A stretch of DNA of 64,000 bases. Source: Streptomyces alfalfae (lineage in GTDB: Bacteria; Actinomycetota; Actinomycetes; Streptomycetales; Streptomycetaceae). Position numbers and translations under genes: made by a program. Positions 34,264-45,317 of this stretch are shown here, in pieces (the stretch's first letter is position 1; every line of letters begins with the position of its first letter). The stretch lies in assembly GCF_004127445.1 (NCBI RefSeq), contig NZ_QEXM01000043.1:186001-250000 (forward strand), written 5' to 3'. The notes beneath the pieces were generated by a model. That model was given only the letters and a program-made list of their open reading frames with translations, was not told where the DNA came from and made no database searches.

Positions 34264-34569
34264 CTACTCGGCCCCGTGGAGGGGGGCCAACTCCTCCACC
34301 CTGCGGGCGAGTTCGAAGTCCCTCTCCGTGACGACGCCGCCCGCGCCGTGGGTGTGCACGCTGAGGCTCACGGTGTCGTACCCGAGCGTCGTCTCGGCGT
34401 GGTGGTCCAGTTCGTCCTGGGTCCGCGCGATGTGGACGACCAGGGCGGCCGCCGCGAAGTGCGAGGCCAGACGGTACGAACGGGTGATCCTGTCGTCGTC
34501 GAGCGCCCAGCCGGGGAGTTCGGCGAGGCGGTCCTCGATCTCCTTGAGCGAGAGCGGTTCGGAGGTCAT
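34264..34569 (-). CDS. 4a-hydroxytetrahydrobiopterin dehydratase (PCD family)
   Basis: A 101-residue protein with the short PCD fold. The active-site pattern LDHHAETTLGYDTVSLSVHTHGAG carries the paired histidines. The ATG at 34569 has aaggag about 8 bases upstream; an upstream in-frame ATG would add a non-conserved extension. The enzyme dehydrates 4a-hydroxy-pterin to recycle tetrahydrobiopterin, or acts in molybdopterin-related chemistry in some bacteria. No aromatic amino acid hydroxylase gene lies in the window. Confidence 0.9.
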   Translation of the reverse strand: MTSEPLSLKEIEDRLAELPGWALDDDRITRSYRLASHFAAAALVVHIARTQDELDHHAETTLGYDTVSLSVHTHGAGGVVTERDFELARRVEELAPLHGAE

Positions 34570-34645
34570 GGGCCCTGCTCCTTCCGCGGGGAAGTCCGCG
34601 AGATGTCCGGCGAGGTCGTCCCACCTTGCCACAACCGGCTTCGAC

Positions 34646-34651
34646 TACCGT
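34646..34651 (+). promoter_or_regulatory. Possible -10 box for a leaderless XRE regulator transcript
   Basis: taccgt lies 6 bases before the ATG at 34658, and no ribosome site precedes the start. This spacing is typical of leaderless mRNAs. The -35 element is unclear. Confidence 0.35.
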
Positions 34652-34657
34652 CTACGT

Positions 34658-35512
34658 ATGACAACCGCCGCGCCCGCCAAGGGGAACACCAAAGGCAAGG
34701 CCAAGGCCGACCAGCACACCAAGGGGAACGCCACCGGAGTGGGGCCGCTGCTGCGCGGCTGGCGCGAGCGGCGCCGCGTCAGCCAGCTGGAGCTGGCCCT
34801 GCGCGCGGACTCCTCCGCACGGCACATCAGCTTCATCGAGACGGGCCGGGCGCGGCCGAGCGAGGAGCTGGTCCTGCGCCTGGCCGACCACCTCGACGTG
34901 CCGGTGCGCGACCGCAACTCCCTGCTGCTCGCCGCCGGTTACGCGCCCCGCTTCCGGGAGACCCCGCTGGAGGACCCCGCGATGGGGACGCTGCGCGAGG
35001 GCCTGGACCAGCTCCTGACGGGGTACGAGCCGTATCCCGCCCTGGTCGTCGACGCGGCGTACGACGTCATCGCGGCCAACCGCGGCGTCGCCATGCTCAT
35101 GGAGGGCATCCCCGACGACCTCGCCAGTCCCGCGAACGCGATGCGGCTCACGCTGCACCCGCGGGGCCTCGCCCCCCGTATCCGCAACCTGCGGGAGTGG
35201 CGGGGCCATCTGCTGCACCAGATGGAGCGGCAGATCGCGCTCCAGCGCTCCGACGCCCTGCGCGCGGTGTACGAGGAGGTGGCCGCGTACCCGGTGGCGG
35301 ACCCCGGGGTGGACGCCTTCGACGCGGGGACGGACGTGCCGTACTTCGCGCTGCCGCTGCGGATCGAGCACGACGGGCACGTGCTGTCCTTCATCTCGTC
35401 CATCTCGACGTTCAACACCCCGATGGACGTGACGGTCGCGGAACTGGCCATCGAGACCCTGCTCCCGGCCGACCCGGCGACGACGAAGTACCTCCAGACG
35501 CGCATGACCTAG
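34658..35512 (+). CDS. XRE family transcriptional regulator with MmyB-like C-terminal domain
   Basis: A 284-residue protein. A lysine-rich N-terminal leader of about 28 residues is followed by an XRE helix-turn-helix (LLRGWRERRRVSQLELALRADSSARHISFIETGRARPSEELVLRLADHL region, residues about 30-80). The MmyB-like ligand-binding domain follows (GYEPYPALVVDAAYDVIAAN, FALPLRIEHDGHVLSFISS). In this family the C-terminal domain is thought to bind a fatty acid or similar ligand. It is divergent from the pterin dehydratase gene. The start lacks a ribosome site. Confidence 0.9.
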   Translation: MTTAAPAKGNTKGKAKADQHTKGNATGVGPLLRGWRERRRVSQLELALRADSSARHISFIETGRARPSEELVLRLADHLDVPVRDRNSLLLAAGYAPRFRETPLEDPAMGTLREGLDQLLTGYEPYPALVVDAAYDVIAANRGVAMLMEGIPDDLASPANAMRLTLHPRGLAPRIRNLREWRGHLLHQMERQIALQRSDALRAVYEEVAAYPVADPGVDAFDAGTDVPYFALPLRIEHDGHVLSFISSISTFNTPMDVTVAELAIETLLPADPATTKYLQTRMT

Positions 35513-35565
35513 CGGACCGGGGCCTCGGGGGCTCCCGGTCCGCCGGGTGGTGCGAGGCGGGCGGC

Positions 35566-35997
35566 TCAGGCGCCCTGCGACCGCTGCGCGCGCAGCGCCA
35601 TGTACTGCAGGGCGGCGAAGCCGCCGACCGTCAGGGCCTGGAGCGGGATCCAGACCGTGCCCGCCGTGGTCGGCGAGAGCCAGACGGCGAGGGCGACGAC
35701 GCTGAGCACCGCCCAGACGGTGTTGGCCTCGATCACCGCCCGCACCCCGAACGTCGGCGGGCTCTTGCGGGCGGCGAGGTAGCCGACGCCCGCGCCGAAG
35801 ACGGCGAGGAAGACGCCGATCCCGAGCAGCAGCCCCGAGTCGACGCCGAGGAAGCGCCCGAGGGGTCCTGACGCGGCGGCGTAGGCGACACCGTTGCCGG
35901 CGGTCACGACCGCGTCGAGGGCGAGGAAGCGGCGCAGCATGGTGGTCGGGTCGGTGGTGCGGGCGAGGCCGGCGAGCGGGTACGTCGTTGCGGACAT
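35566..35997 (-). CDS. Small integral membrane protein of unknown function
   Basis: A 143-residue protein with four hydrophobic segments (FLALDAVVTAGNGVAYAAA, LLLGIGVFLAVFGAGVGYLAA, TVWAVLSVVALAVWLS, WIPLQALTVGGFAALQYMAL). The ATG at 35997 follows ggagg by 9 bases. It is divergent from narG, with a 22-base inverted repeat and a 15-base palindrome in the shared upstream region. I do not recognise a functional family. Confidence 0.8.
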   Translation of the reverse strand: MSATTYPLAGLARTTDPTTMLRRFLALDAVVTAGNGVAYAAASGPLGRFLGVDSGLLLGIGVFLAVFGAGVGYLAARKSPPTFGVRAVIEANTVWAVLSVVALAVWLSPTTAGTVWIPLQALTVGGFAALQYMALRAQRSQGA

Positions 35998-36060
35998 GGG
36001 GTGTGCCTCCAAGCGGCGGCGCTCCACGCGGCGGGAGCGGGCGGTCGTGGGTCCCGGGGC

Positions 36061-36082
36061 CGGTCCGGAGTGCGCCGGACCG
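36061..36082. promoter_or_regulatory. 22-base perfect inverted repeat between the membrane protein gene and narG
   Basis: cggtccgg (36061-36068) and ccggaccg (36075-36082) flank agtgcg. It lies 64 bases upstream of the membrane protein start and could be a two-fold operator. Confidence 0.5.
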
Positions 36083-36125
36083 GACCCGGTGAGACCACTG
36101 TGGCGGCCCGGCGCCGACCGGTCGA

Positions 36126-36140
36126 TTACGTGTGAGGTAA
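36126..36140. promoter_or_regulatory. Palindromic operator candidate upstream of narG
   Basis: ttacgtgtgaggtaa has perfect 5-base outer arms (attac/gtaat including flanks) and matches the perfect palindrome at 19898-19912 in 13 of 15 positions. It lies 117 bases before the narG start. Confidence 0.55.
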
Positions 36141-36221
36141 TGCCGCGGGCCCTGTCCCGGCCGCGCCCCCGCCCGCAACCCGTACGGCCCCCGCGGAGAG
36201 GTGCCCGCGCCCGGCCGCCCC

Positions 36222-36227
36222 TAGGTT
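36222..36227 (+). promoter_or_regulatory. Possible narG -10 box
   Basis: taggtt fits TAnnnT and lies 29 bases upstream of the narG GTG, leaving room for a 5' leader with the gggag ribosome site at about 36244. No good -35 box is seen, as is typical of activator-dependent promoters. Confidence 0.3.
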
Positions 36228-36256
36228 CGGGACAAGGCAACCCAGGGAGCCCCACG

Positions 36257-39200
36257 GTGACAGAGACGACCGAACCCGCCGCCGCCCTGCTGCGGGCCGG
36301 CAGGTTCTTCCGGCGCGGCGACGCCGCCCCCGACCTGCACAGCGTGCGGCTGACCGGCGGCCGGGACGCGGACGTCTTCTACCGTGACCGGTGGAGCCAC
36401 GACAAGGTCGTCAACTCCACGCACGGCGTGAACTGCACGGGCTCCTGCCGCTGGAAGGTGTACGTCAAGGACGGCATCATCACCTGGGAGACGCAGGCCA
36501 CGGACTACCCGAGCGTCGGCCCCGACCGCCCCGAGTACGAGCCGCGCGGCTGCCCCCGGGGCGCCGCGTTCTCCTGGTACACCTACTCCCCCACCCGCGT
36601 CCGCTACCCGTATCTGCGCGGCGTGCTCCTGGAGATGTACCGCGAGGCGAAGGCGCGCCTGAAGGACCCGGTGCTGGCCTGGGCGGACATCCAGGGCGAC
36701 CCGGAGCGCCGCCGCCGGTACCAGCGGGCGCGCGGCAAGGGCGGCCTGGTGCGGGCGACCTGGGACGAGGCCGTCGAGATCATCGCGGCGGCGCACGTGC
36801 ACACGATCAAGACGTACGGGCCCGACCGCGTCGCCGGGTTCTCGCCCATCCCCGCGATGTCGATGGTGTCGCACGCCGCGGGGGCCCGTTTCATGGGGCT
36901 GATCGGCGCGCCGATGCTGTCCTTCTACGACTGGTACGCCGATCTGCCCGTCGCCTCGCCGCAGGTCTTCGGCGACCAGACCGACGTGCCGGAGTCGGGT
37001 GACTGGTGGGACGCCGCGTATCTGATGATGTGGGGCTCCAACGTGCCGGTGACGCGGACGCCGGACGCGCACTGGATGGCGGAGGCGCGCTACCGCGGGC
37101 AGAAGGTCGTGGTCGTGGCGCCCGACTACGCGGACAACGCGAAGTTCGCCGACGAGTGGCTGCACCCGCATCCCGGCACGGACGGGGCGCTCGCCATCGC
37201 GATGGGGCACGTCGTCCTGAAGGAGTTCTTCGTCGACCGCACCACGGAGTTCTTCACGGACTACGTGCGCAGATTCACGGACCTGCCCTTCCTGGTCACG
37301 CTGACCGAGCGCGACGGCGTCCACGTCCCCGCGAAGTTCCTGCGGGCCACCGACCTCGGCGAGGCGGGCGAGGGCGGTGACTGGAAGACGGCGGTGCTCG
37401 ACGGGACGACCGGGCTGCCCGCGGTCCCCAACGGCTCGCTGGGCTTCCGCTGGACCGAGTCCGGCAAGGGCAGGTGGAACCTGGACCTCGGCGACATCGA
37501 GCCGCTCCTGACCCTCCAGGGCTCCGCCGTGGCCGCGGGCGTCGAGGTCGCGCTGCCCCGCTTCGACACCGAGGGCGGCCCGCACGGGCAGGGCCGCGGC
37601 GAGGTGGTGCGCAGGGGCGTGCCCGCGACCCGGCTCGGCGGACAGGACGGGCCGCTGGTCACCACGGTCTTCGACCTGCTGCTCGCGCAGTACGGGGTGG
37701 CGCGCGAGGGGCTGCCGGGTGAGTGGCCCGCCTCGTACGAGGACGCCTCGCAGCCCGGCACGCCCGCCTGGCAGGAGGGCCTGACCTCGGTGCCCGCGGG
37801 GAAGTGCGTGAAGATCGCCCGCGAGTTCGCGGCGACGGCGGAGAAGTCGCGCGGGCGCTGCATGATCCTGATGGGCGCCGGCACCAACCACTGGTTCCAC
37901 TCCGAGACGATCTACCGCGCCTTCCTCGCCCTGCTCCAGCTCACCGGCTGCCAGGGCCGCAACGGCGGCGGCTGGGCGCACTACGTGGGCCAGGAGAAGT
38001 GCCGTCCCGTCACCGGCTGGGCGACGCTGGCCGGCGGCATCGACTGGAGCAGGCCGCCCCGGCAGATGATCGGCACGGCCTACTGGTTCCTCAACACCGA
38101 CCAATGGCGTTACGACAGGTTCGCCGCGGACGTGCTCGCCTCGCCGCTGGGCGAGGGCCGCTTCGCGGGGATGACGGGGGCCGACTGCCTGGCCCTGTCG
38201 GCGCGCTCCGGGTGGATGCCCTCGTACCCGACGTTCGACCGCAACCCCCTCGACCTCGCCTCGTCCTCCGACGACCCCGTGGCGGACGCCGTCGAGGAGC
38301 TGAAGGCGGGCACGCTCAGGTTCGCCTGCGAGGACCCGGACGCCCCCGAGAACTGGCCGCGCGTCCTGACCCTGTGGCGCGCCAACCTCCTCGGCTCGTC
38401 CGCCAAGGGCGCCGAGTACTTCACCAAGCACCTGCTCGGCACGCACTCCGCGCTGCGCGCCGAGGAGGCCGCGCCCGGCGAGCGGCCCTCCACGGTGACC
38501 TGGCGCGAGGAGGCGCCCGAGGGGAAGCTGGACCTGCTGGTGTCGCTGGACTTCCGGCAGACGTCCTCCACGCTCCTGTCCGACGTGGTGCTCCCGGCGG
38601 CGACCTGGTACGAGAAGCACGACCTGTCCACCACCGACATGCACCCCTACGTGCACTCCTTCACCCCGGCCGTGGACCCGCCGTGGCAGGCGCGCACGGA
38701 CTTCGACGCCTTCCGCGCCCTCGCGGACCGCCTCAGCGAGCTGGCGGTGGACCACCTGGGCGTGCGCAAGGACCTCGTGGCCACCGCGCTCCAGCACGAC
38801 ACCCCGGGCGAGACCGCGCAGCCCGGCGGGGTCGTCCTCGACTGGCGCAAGGGCGAGTGCGAGCCGGTGCCGGGCAGGACCCTGCCCAACCTGGCGGTCG
38901 TGGAGCGCGACTACACCGCGATCGGCGCGAAGTTCGCCGCGCTCGGCCCGCTGGTGGAGCGGCTCGGGCTGCCGGCCAAGGGCATCGCGCTCCACCCCGA
39001 CCGGGAGGTCGAGGAGCTGCGGCAGCGCAACGGCGTCGTGCGCGGCGGCCCCGCCGACGGCCGCCCCGCCCTGGACACCGCCGTGAAGGCGGCCAACACG
39101 ATCCTCGCCCTGTCGGGGACGACCAACGGACGCCTGGCGACGCAGGGCTTCCACACGCTGGAGGCCCGCACCGGGCAGGAGATGGCGCACCTCGCCGCCG

Positions 39201-39940
39201 AGCACGAGGGCAAGCGCGTCACGTACGCCGACACGCAGGCGGCGCCGGTGCCGGTGATCACCTCGCCGGAGTGGTCGGGCAGTGAGTCGGGCGGGCGGCG
39301 CTACACGGCGTTCACGCTCAACACCGAGCACCTCAAGCCCTGGCACACCCTCACCGGGCGCCAGCACTTCTTCATCGACCACGACTGGATGCACGAGCTG
39401 GGCGAGGCGCTGCCGGTCTACCGGCCGCCTCTGGACATGAACCGCCTCTTCGGGGAGCCACGGCTCGGGCCCGACGGCGAGCGGGAGGTGACGGTCCGCT
39501 ACCTCACCCCGCACAACAAGTGGTCGATCCACTCCGAGTACCAGGACAACCTGTTCATGCTGTCGCTCTCGCGCGGCGGGCAGTCCATCTGGATGGCGCC
39601 GCAGGACGCGGAGGCGATCGGGGTGAGGGACAACGACTGGATCGAGGCGGTCAACCGCAACGGCGTCGTGGTGGCGCGGGCGATCGTCTCGCACCGCATG
39701 CCGGCCGGGACGGTCTACATGCACCACGCCCAGGAGCGCACGGTGAACGTCCCCAAGGCGGAGACGACCGGCAAGCGCGGCGGCATCCACAACTCCCTGA
39801 CCCGGCTGATCCTCAAGCCGTCCCATCTCATCGGCGGCTACGCGCAGTTGTCCTGGGCGTTCAACTACCTCGGCCCGACGGGCAACCAGCGCGACGAGGT
39901 CACGGTCATCCGCCGCAGGTCGCAGAAGGTGGAGTACTGA
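36257..39940 (+). CDS. narG: Respiratory nitrate reductase alpha subunit NarG
   Basis: A 1227-residue molybdenum catalytic subunit that reduces nitrate to nitrite at the inner face of the membrane. His56, Cys60, Cys64 and Cys99 align with the FS0 cluster ligands of E. coli NarG (His49, Cys53, Cys57, Cys92). Asp229 in YADLP matches the Mo-ligand position Asp222. Further Mo-bisMGD stretches are FGDQTDVPESGDWW and LMMWGSNVPVTRTPDAHW. The GTG at 36257 has gggag about 9 bases upstream. The length is normal. It is first in narGHJI. Two palindromes lie upstream. Streptomycetes use such enzymes for survival under oxygen limitation. Confidence 0.97.
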   Translation: MTETTEPAAALLRAGRFFRRGDAAPDLHSVRLTGGRDADVFYRDRWSHDKVVNSTHGVNCTGSCRWKVYVKDGIITWETQATDYPSVGPDRPEYEPRGCPRGAAFSWYTYSPTRVRYPYLRGVLLEMYREAKARLKDPVLAWADIQGDPERRRRYQRARGKGGLVRATWDEAVEIIAAAHVHTIKTYGPDRVAGFSPIPAMSMVSHAAGARFMGLIGAPMLSFYDWYADLPVASPQVFGDQTDVPESGDWWDAAYLMMWGSNVPVTRTPDAHWMAEARYRGQKVVVVAPDYADNAKFADEWLHPHPGTDGALAIAMGHVVLKEFFVDRTTEFFTDYVRRFTDLPFLVTLTERDGVHVPAKFLRATDLGEAGEGGDWKTAVLDGTTGLPAVPNGSLGFRWTESGKGRWNLDLGDIEPLLTLQGSAVAAGVEVALPRFDTEGGPHGQGRGEVVRRGVPATRLGGQDGPLVTTVFDLLLAQYGVAREGLPGEWPASYEDASQPGTPAWQEGLTSVPAGKCVKIAREFAATAEKSRGRCMILMGAGTNHWFHSETIYRAFLALLQLTGCQGRNGGGWAHYVGQEKCRPVTGWATLAGGIDWSRPPRQMIGTAYWFLNTDQWRYDRFAADVLASPLGEGRFAGMTGADCLALSARSGWMPSYPTFDRNPLDLASSSDDPVADAVEELKAGTLRFACEDPDAPENWPRVLTLWRANLLGSSAKGAEYFTKHLLGTHSALRAEEAAPGERPSTVTWREEAPEGKLDLLVSLDFRQTSSTLLSDVVLPAATWYEKHDLSTTDMHPYVHSFTPAVDPPWQARTDFDAFRALADRLSELAVDHLGVRKDLVATALQHDTPGETAQPGGVVLDWRKGECEPVPGRTLPNLAVVERDYTAIGAKFAALGPLVERLGLPAKGIALHPDREVEELRQRNGVVRGGPADGRPALDTAVKAANTILALSGTTNGRLATQGFHTLEARTGQEMAHLAAEHEGKRVTYADTQAAPVPVITSPEWSGSESGGRRYTAFTLNTEHLKPWHTLTGRQHFFIDHDWMHELGEALPVYRPPLDMNRLFGEPRLGPDGEREVTVRYLTPHNKWSIHSEYQDNLFMLSLSRGGQSIWMAPQDAEAIGVRDNDWIEAVNRNGVVVARAIVSHRMPAGTVYMHHAQERTVNVPKAETTGKRGGIHNSLTRLILKPSHLIGGYAQLSWAFNYLGPTGNQRDEVTVIRRRSQKVEY

Positions 39941-39941
39941 G

Positions 39942-41600
39942 ATGGCCCGAGCCGGGAGCGGCCGACGACGCGTCATGGCCCAGATCGCGATGGTGATGAA
40001 CCTCGACAAGTGCATCGGCTGCCACACCTGTTCGGTCACCTGCAAGCAGGCGTGGACCAACCGCGACGGCATGGAGTACGTCTGGTTCAACAATGTCGAG
40101 ACCCGCCCGGGGCAGGGCTATCCGCGCCGCTACGAGGACCAGGAGAAGTGGCGCGGCGGCTGGGAGCTGAACAAGCGCGGCGCCCTGAAGCTCAAGAACG
40201 GCGGCCGGATCAAATCGCTCCTGGAGATCTTCTCCAACCCCGAGCTGCCCGAGATCAAGGACTACTACGAGCCCTGGACGTACGAGTACAGGAACCTCAC
40301 CGACGCACCGCTCGGTGACGACTACCCGGTGGCCGAGCCGCGCTCGCTGATCTCCGGCAAGCCGATGAAGATCGAGTGGTCGTCGAACTGGGACGACAAC
40401 CTCGGCGGCGCCACCGAGCACGGCCACCTCGACCCCATGGTCGCCAAGGTCCGCAGCCAGGCCGCCGACAAGGTGAAGTTCGCCTTCGAGCAGACCTTCA
40501 TGTTCTATCTGCCGCGCATCTGCGAGCACTGCCTCAACCCCTCGTGCGTGGCGTCCTGCCCGTCAGGGGCGATGTACAAGCGTGAGGAGGACGGCATCGT
40601 CCTCGTCGACCAGGACCACTGCCGGGGCTGGCGCAAGTGCGTGACGGGCTGCCCGTACAAGAAGGTCTACTTCAACCACCGCAGCGGCAAGGCCGAGAAG
40701 TGCACGATGTGCTACCCGCGCGTCGAGGTGGGTCTGCCCACCGTCTGCTCGGAGACCTGTGTGGGACGCCTGCGCTATCTCGGCGTGATCCTGTACGACC
40801 CCGACCAGGTGACGGCGGCGGCCTCCGAGCCCGACGACACGAAGCTGTACGAGGCGCAGCTCGGCGTCTTCCTCGACCCTGCCGACCCCGGGGTACGCGA
40901 GGACGCCGAACGGTCCGGCATCTCGTACGACTGGATCGAGGCGGCGCGCCGCTCCCCCGTGCACGCGCTGATCAGCCGGTACAAGGTGGCGCTCCCGCTG
41001 CACCCGGAGTACCGCACCCTGCCGATGGTCTGGTACGTCCCGCCGCTCTCACCGGTGGTGGACGCCCTCAACGAGACGGGGCACGACGGCGAGGACGCGT
41101 CGAACCTCTTCGGGGCGATCGACACCCTGCGCATCCCCCTCGAATACCTCGCGGAGATCTTCACCGCGGGGGACGTCGGCCCGGTCCGCGCCTCGCTGGA
41201 GAAGCTGGCGGCGATGCGGGCGCACATGCGGGCCATCAACCTCGGTGACGCGCCCGACGGGTCGGTGGCGGAGTCGGTGGGGATGACGGGGCCGGAGATC
41301 GAGGAGATGTACCGGCTGCTCGCCATCGCCAAGTACGAGGAGCGGTACGTCATCCCGACCGCCGCCGTCGCGGACGCCCGGCGCCTGGAGGAGTCGGCCG
41401 TGCCCGACACGTGCAGCCTCGACCACCAGGACGGTCCCGGGATGGGCGGCGACGGCCCGTTCGGCCAGGACTCCGGCGGCAGGAAGCGGCTGCCCCTCGT
41501 CACCGTCGAGAACTTCCACGTGCTGCGGAAGCGGCAGACCGCCGACGAGCAGCCGAGCGCCGCCGAGAAGGCGAACGCGGCGCCGGAGGAGGACCGGTGA
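39942..41600 (+). CDS. narH: Nitrate reductase beta subunit NarH
   Basis: A 552-residue electron-transfer subunit with four iron-sulfur clusters. The cysteine groups are CIGCHTCSVTC (from residue 24), CEHCLNPSCVASC, CRGWRKCVTGC and CTMCYPRV/CSETC. The tryptophan replacing a cysteine in the third group is the expected [3Fe-4S] signature. The ATG at 39942 has ggag 7 bases upstream and follows the narG stop by 1 base. An ATG at 39975 is an alternative giving a more typical N-terminus. Electrons pass from NarI haem to NarG through this chain. Confidence 0.96.
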   Translation: MARAGSGRRRVMAQIAMVMNLDKCIGCHTCSVTCKQAWTNRDGMEYVWFNNVETRPGQGYPRRYEDQEKWRGGWELNKRGALKLKNGGRIKSLLEIFSNPELPEIKDYYEPWTYEYRNLTDAPLGDDYPVAEPRSLISGKPMKIEWSSNWDDNLGGATEHGHLDPMVAKVRSQAADKVKFAFEQTFMFYLPRICEHCLNPSCVASCPSGAMYKREEDGIVLVDQDHCRGWRKCVTGCPYKKVYFNHRSGKAEKCTMCYPRVEVGLPTVCSETCVGRLRYLGVILYDPDQVTAAASEPDDTKLYEAQLGVFLDPADPGVREDAERSGISYDWIEAARRSPVHALISRYKVALPLHPEYRTLPMVWYVPPLSPVVDALNETGHDGEDASNLFGAIDTLRIPLEYLAEIFTAGDVGPVRASLEKLAAMRAHMRAINLGDAPDGSVAESVGMTGPEIEEMYRLLAIAKYEERYVIPTAAVADARRLEESAVPDTCSLDHQDGPGMGGDGPFGQDSGGRKRLPLVTVENFHVLRKRQTADEQPSAAEKANAAPEEDR

Positions 41601-42172
41601 CCGGCCGTGACGCCGTGCTGCACCAGGCCGCCGGGCTCTGCCTCGCCTACCCCGACGCGGAGTTCCACGAGCGGCTGCCCCTGATCGAGGCCGCCGCTCC
41701 CCCGGAGCTGGCCGGCTTCCTCGCGTACGCCACCACGACCGAGCCCCGCGAGCTGGCGGCGCACTACGTGCAGGTCTTCGACTTCAAGAACCGGCACAGC
41801 CTGTACTTGAGCTGGTGGCGGGAGGGCGACACCCGGCGGCGCGGCATGGCCCTGGTCCGCTTCAAGGAGGCCTATCGGGCGCACGGCCTGGAGTTCACCG
41901 GCGAGGAACTGCCGGACTACCTCCCCGCGGTCCTTGAGTTCTCCGCGCTGGCGGGCCCAGAGCTGCTCCTGGAGCACCGCGGCGGCCTGGAACTGCTGCG
42001 CCTTGCGCTGCACGAGGCGCGGACGCCGTACGCCGACGTCCTGGAGGCGGTGTGCGCGAGCCTGCCGGGGCCCTCGCCCAGGGACCGCGCCGAGGCGCTC
42101 GCGCTCGCCAGGTCGGGGCCGCCGCGCGAGACCGTCGGCCTCGAACCCTTCGCACTCATCGGGGAGCACTGA
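41597..42172 (+). CDS. narJ: Nitrate reductase assembly chaperone NarJ
   Basis: A 191-residue helical chaperone that holds NarGH for molybdenum cofactor insertion before membrane attachment. The TorD-like pattern HYVQVFDFKNRHSLYLSWWREGDTRRRG and LPDYLPAVLEF matches NarJ. GTG at 41597 forms a 4-base GTGA overlap with narH, and its TGA overlaps the narI ATG. The length is slightly short but normal for actinomycetes. Confidence 0.94.
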   Translation: MTGRDAVLHQAAGLCLAYPDAEFHERLPLIEAAAPPELAGFLAYATTTEPRELAAHYVQVFDFKNRHSLYLSWWREGDTRRRGMALVRFKEAYRAHGLEFTGEELPDYLPAVLEFSALAGPELLLEHRGGLELLRLALHEARTPYADVLEAVCASLPGPSPRDRAEALALARSGPPRETVGLEPFALIGEH

Positions 42173-42890
42173 TGAAGACCCTGCTGTGGGGCGCCCTGCC
42201 GTACATCGCCTTCGTGCTGCTCGTCGCGGGCACCGTCTGGCGCTACCGCTACGACAAGTTCGGCTGGACGACCCGCTCCTCGCAGGTCTACGAGTCCAAG
42301 CTCCTGAACATCGCCTCGCCGATGTTCCACTACGGCATCCTGTTCGTCCTCGTCGGCCACCTCGTCGGCCTGTTCCTGCCCATGTCGTGGACGGAAGGGT
42401 TCGGCGTCGACGAGCACACCTACCACCTGTTCTCGCTGTACGGGGGCACGGCGGCCGGCGTCCTGCTCGTCCTCGGCATCCTGCTGCTGCTCTACCGGCG
42501 GCGGACCAACACGCCCGTCTTCCGCGCGACGACCGCCAACGACAAGCTGATGTACCTCGTGCTGTTCGCGGCGATCGTGCTCGGCATGGTCGCCAAGCTC
42601 ACCCACACCTCGGGCGACGGCTACAACTACCGCGAGTCCATCGGCCCCTGGGCCCGCAGCCTGTTCACGCTGCGGCCCGACATCGACCGGATGACGGGCG
42701 TGCCGCTGCTGTACGAGATCCACGCGGTGGTGGGCATGGTGCTGTTCGCGCTGATCCCCTTCACCCGGCTCGTGCACATGTTCAGCGCGCCCGTGCAGTA
42801 CCTGTTCCGGCCGTACGTGGTGTACCGGAGCAAGGACCCGAGCCGGGTGGGTGCGCGGCCTGAGCGGCGCGGCTGGGAGCGGACGGGGTC

Positions 42891-42894
<4 letters not shown>
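42172..42894 (+). CDS. narI: Nitrate reductase gamma subunit NarI
   Basis: A 240-residue membrane b-type cytochrome with five helices that takes electrons from menaquinol. Likely haem-ligating histidines lie in MFHYGILFVLVGHLVG and YEIHAVVGM plus RLVHMFS. The ATG at 42172 shares a base with the narJ stop (TGATG). The 3' end overlaps the convergent dnaK gene by 4 bases, so no spacer or terminator separates the two transcripts. Confidence 0.95.
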
Positions 42895-44765
<1,871 letters not shown>

Positions 44766-44824
44766 GGTCCAGTCCCTTCCGCCGCGAGCCCATGTCCCCC
44801 GTGTCCAGGTCTACTCCGTACTCC

Positions 44825-44853
44825 ATCACAAAACTTGAGCGGCATCTTGTCAA
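44825..44853 (-). promoter_or_regulatory. HrdB-type promoter of dnaK
   Basis: On the minus strand a consensus -35 TTGACA (44853-44848) and a -10 TGTGAT (44830-44825) are separated by exactly 17 bases. The predicted start is near 44818, about 50 bases before the dnaK ATG. This is the clearest sigma-70-type promoter in the window. Confidence 0.7.
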
Positions 44854-44891
44854 TGCCCTGACGGGACAAGCCCGGACGCGACGATGCCGCG

Positions 44892-45317
44892 TCAGGCGAG
44901 CTTGGCGGAGAGCGTGATGGTCGTGCCCGACAGCGCCTGGCTCACCGGGCAGTTGGCCTTGGCGTCCTCGGCGGCGGCGGTGAAGGCCTGCTCGTCGAGA
45001 CCCGGCACCTCAGCCTCGACCGTGAGGTGGATGCCGGTGATGCCGGTGCCCGGCTGGAAGGTGACGTCGGCGGAGGTGGTCAGCCGGGTGGGCGGGGTGC
45101 CCGCGCCCGTCAGGCCGTGCGAGAGCGCCATGGAGAAGCAGCTCGAATGGGCGGCGGCGATCAGCTCCTCGGGGCTGGTCTTGCCGTTCGCCTGCTCGGC
45201 GCGTGACGGCCAGGACACCGCCTGCTGACCGATGCCGGACGAGTCGAAAGTGACGGTGCCCGAGCCCTCCGTCAGAGAGCCTTCCCAGACCGTGTGCGCG
45301 GAGCGCGTGGTTGCCAC
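44892..45317 (-). CDS. OsmC family peroxiredoxin-like protein
   Basis: A 141-residue OsmC/Ohr-type protein. The two reactive cysteines lie in AAHSSCFSMALSH and KANCPVSQALSG. GTG at 45317 has aaggga about 8 bases upstream; the long in-frame sequence before it is not conserved-looking. It reduces organic hydroperoxides using dithiol electron donors. It lies upstream of dnaK in the same direction, but the dnaK promoter falls between them. Confidence 0.92.
   Translation of the reverse strand: MATTRSAHTVWEGSLTEGSGTVTFDSSGIGQQAVSWPSRAEQANGKTSPEELIAAAHSSCFSMALSHGLTGAGTPPTRLTTSADVTFQPGTGITGIHLTVEAEVPGLDEQAFTAAAEDAKANCPVSQALSGTTITLSAKLA

Noticed and set aside
36221..40093. Very long open frame antisense to narG (about 1290 codons)
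   Set aside because: It is the mirror of a GC-rich gene with few stop codons. It has Val/Gly/Arg-rich composition with no conserved motif, and narG on the other strand is unambiguous.
44830..44853. HspR HAIR element upstream of dnaK
   Set aside because: Only one cttgag half-site is present; the inverted partner at the required spacing is missing.
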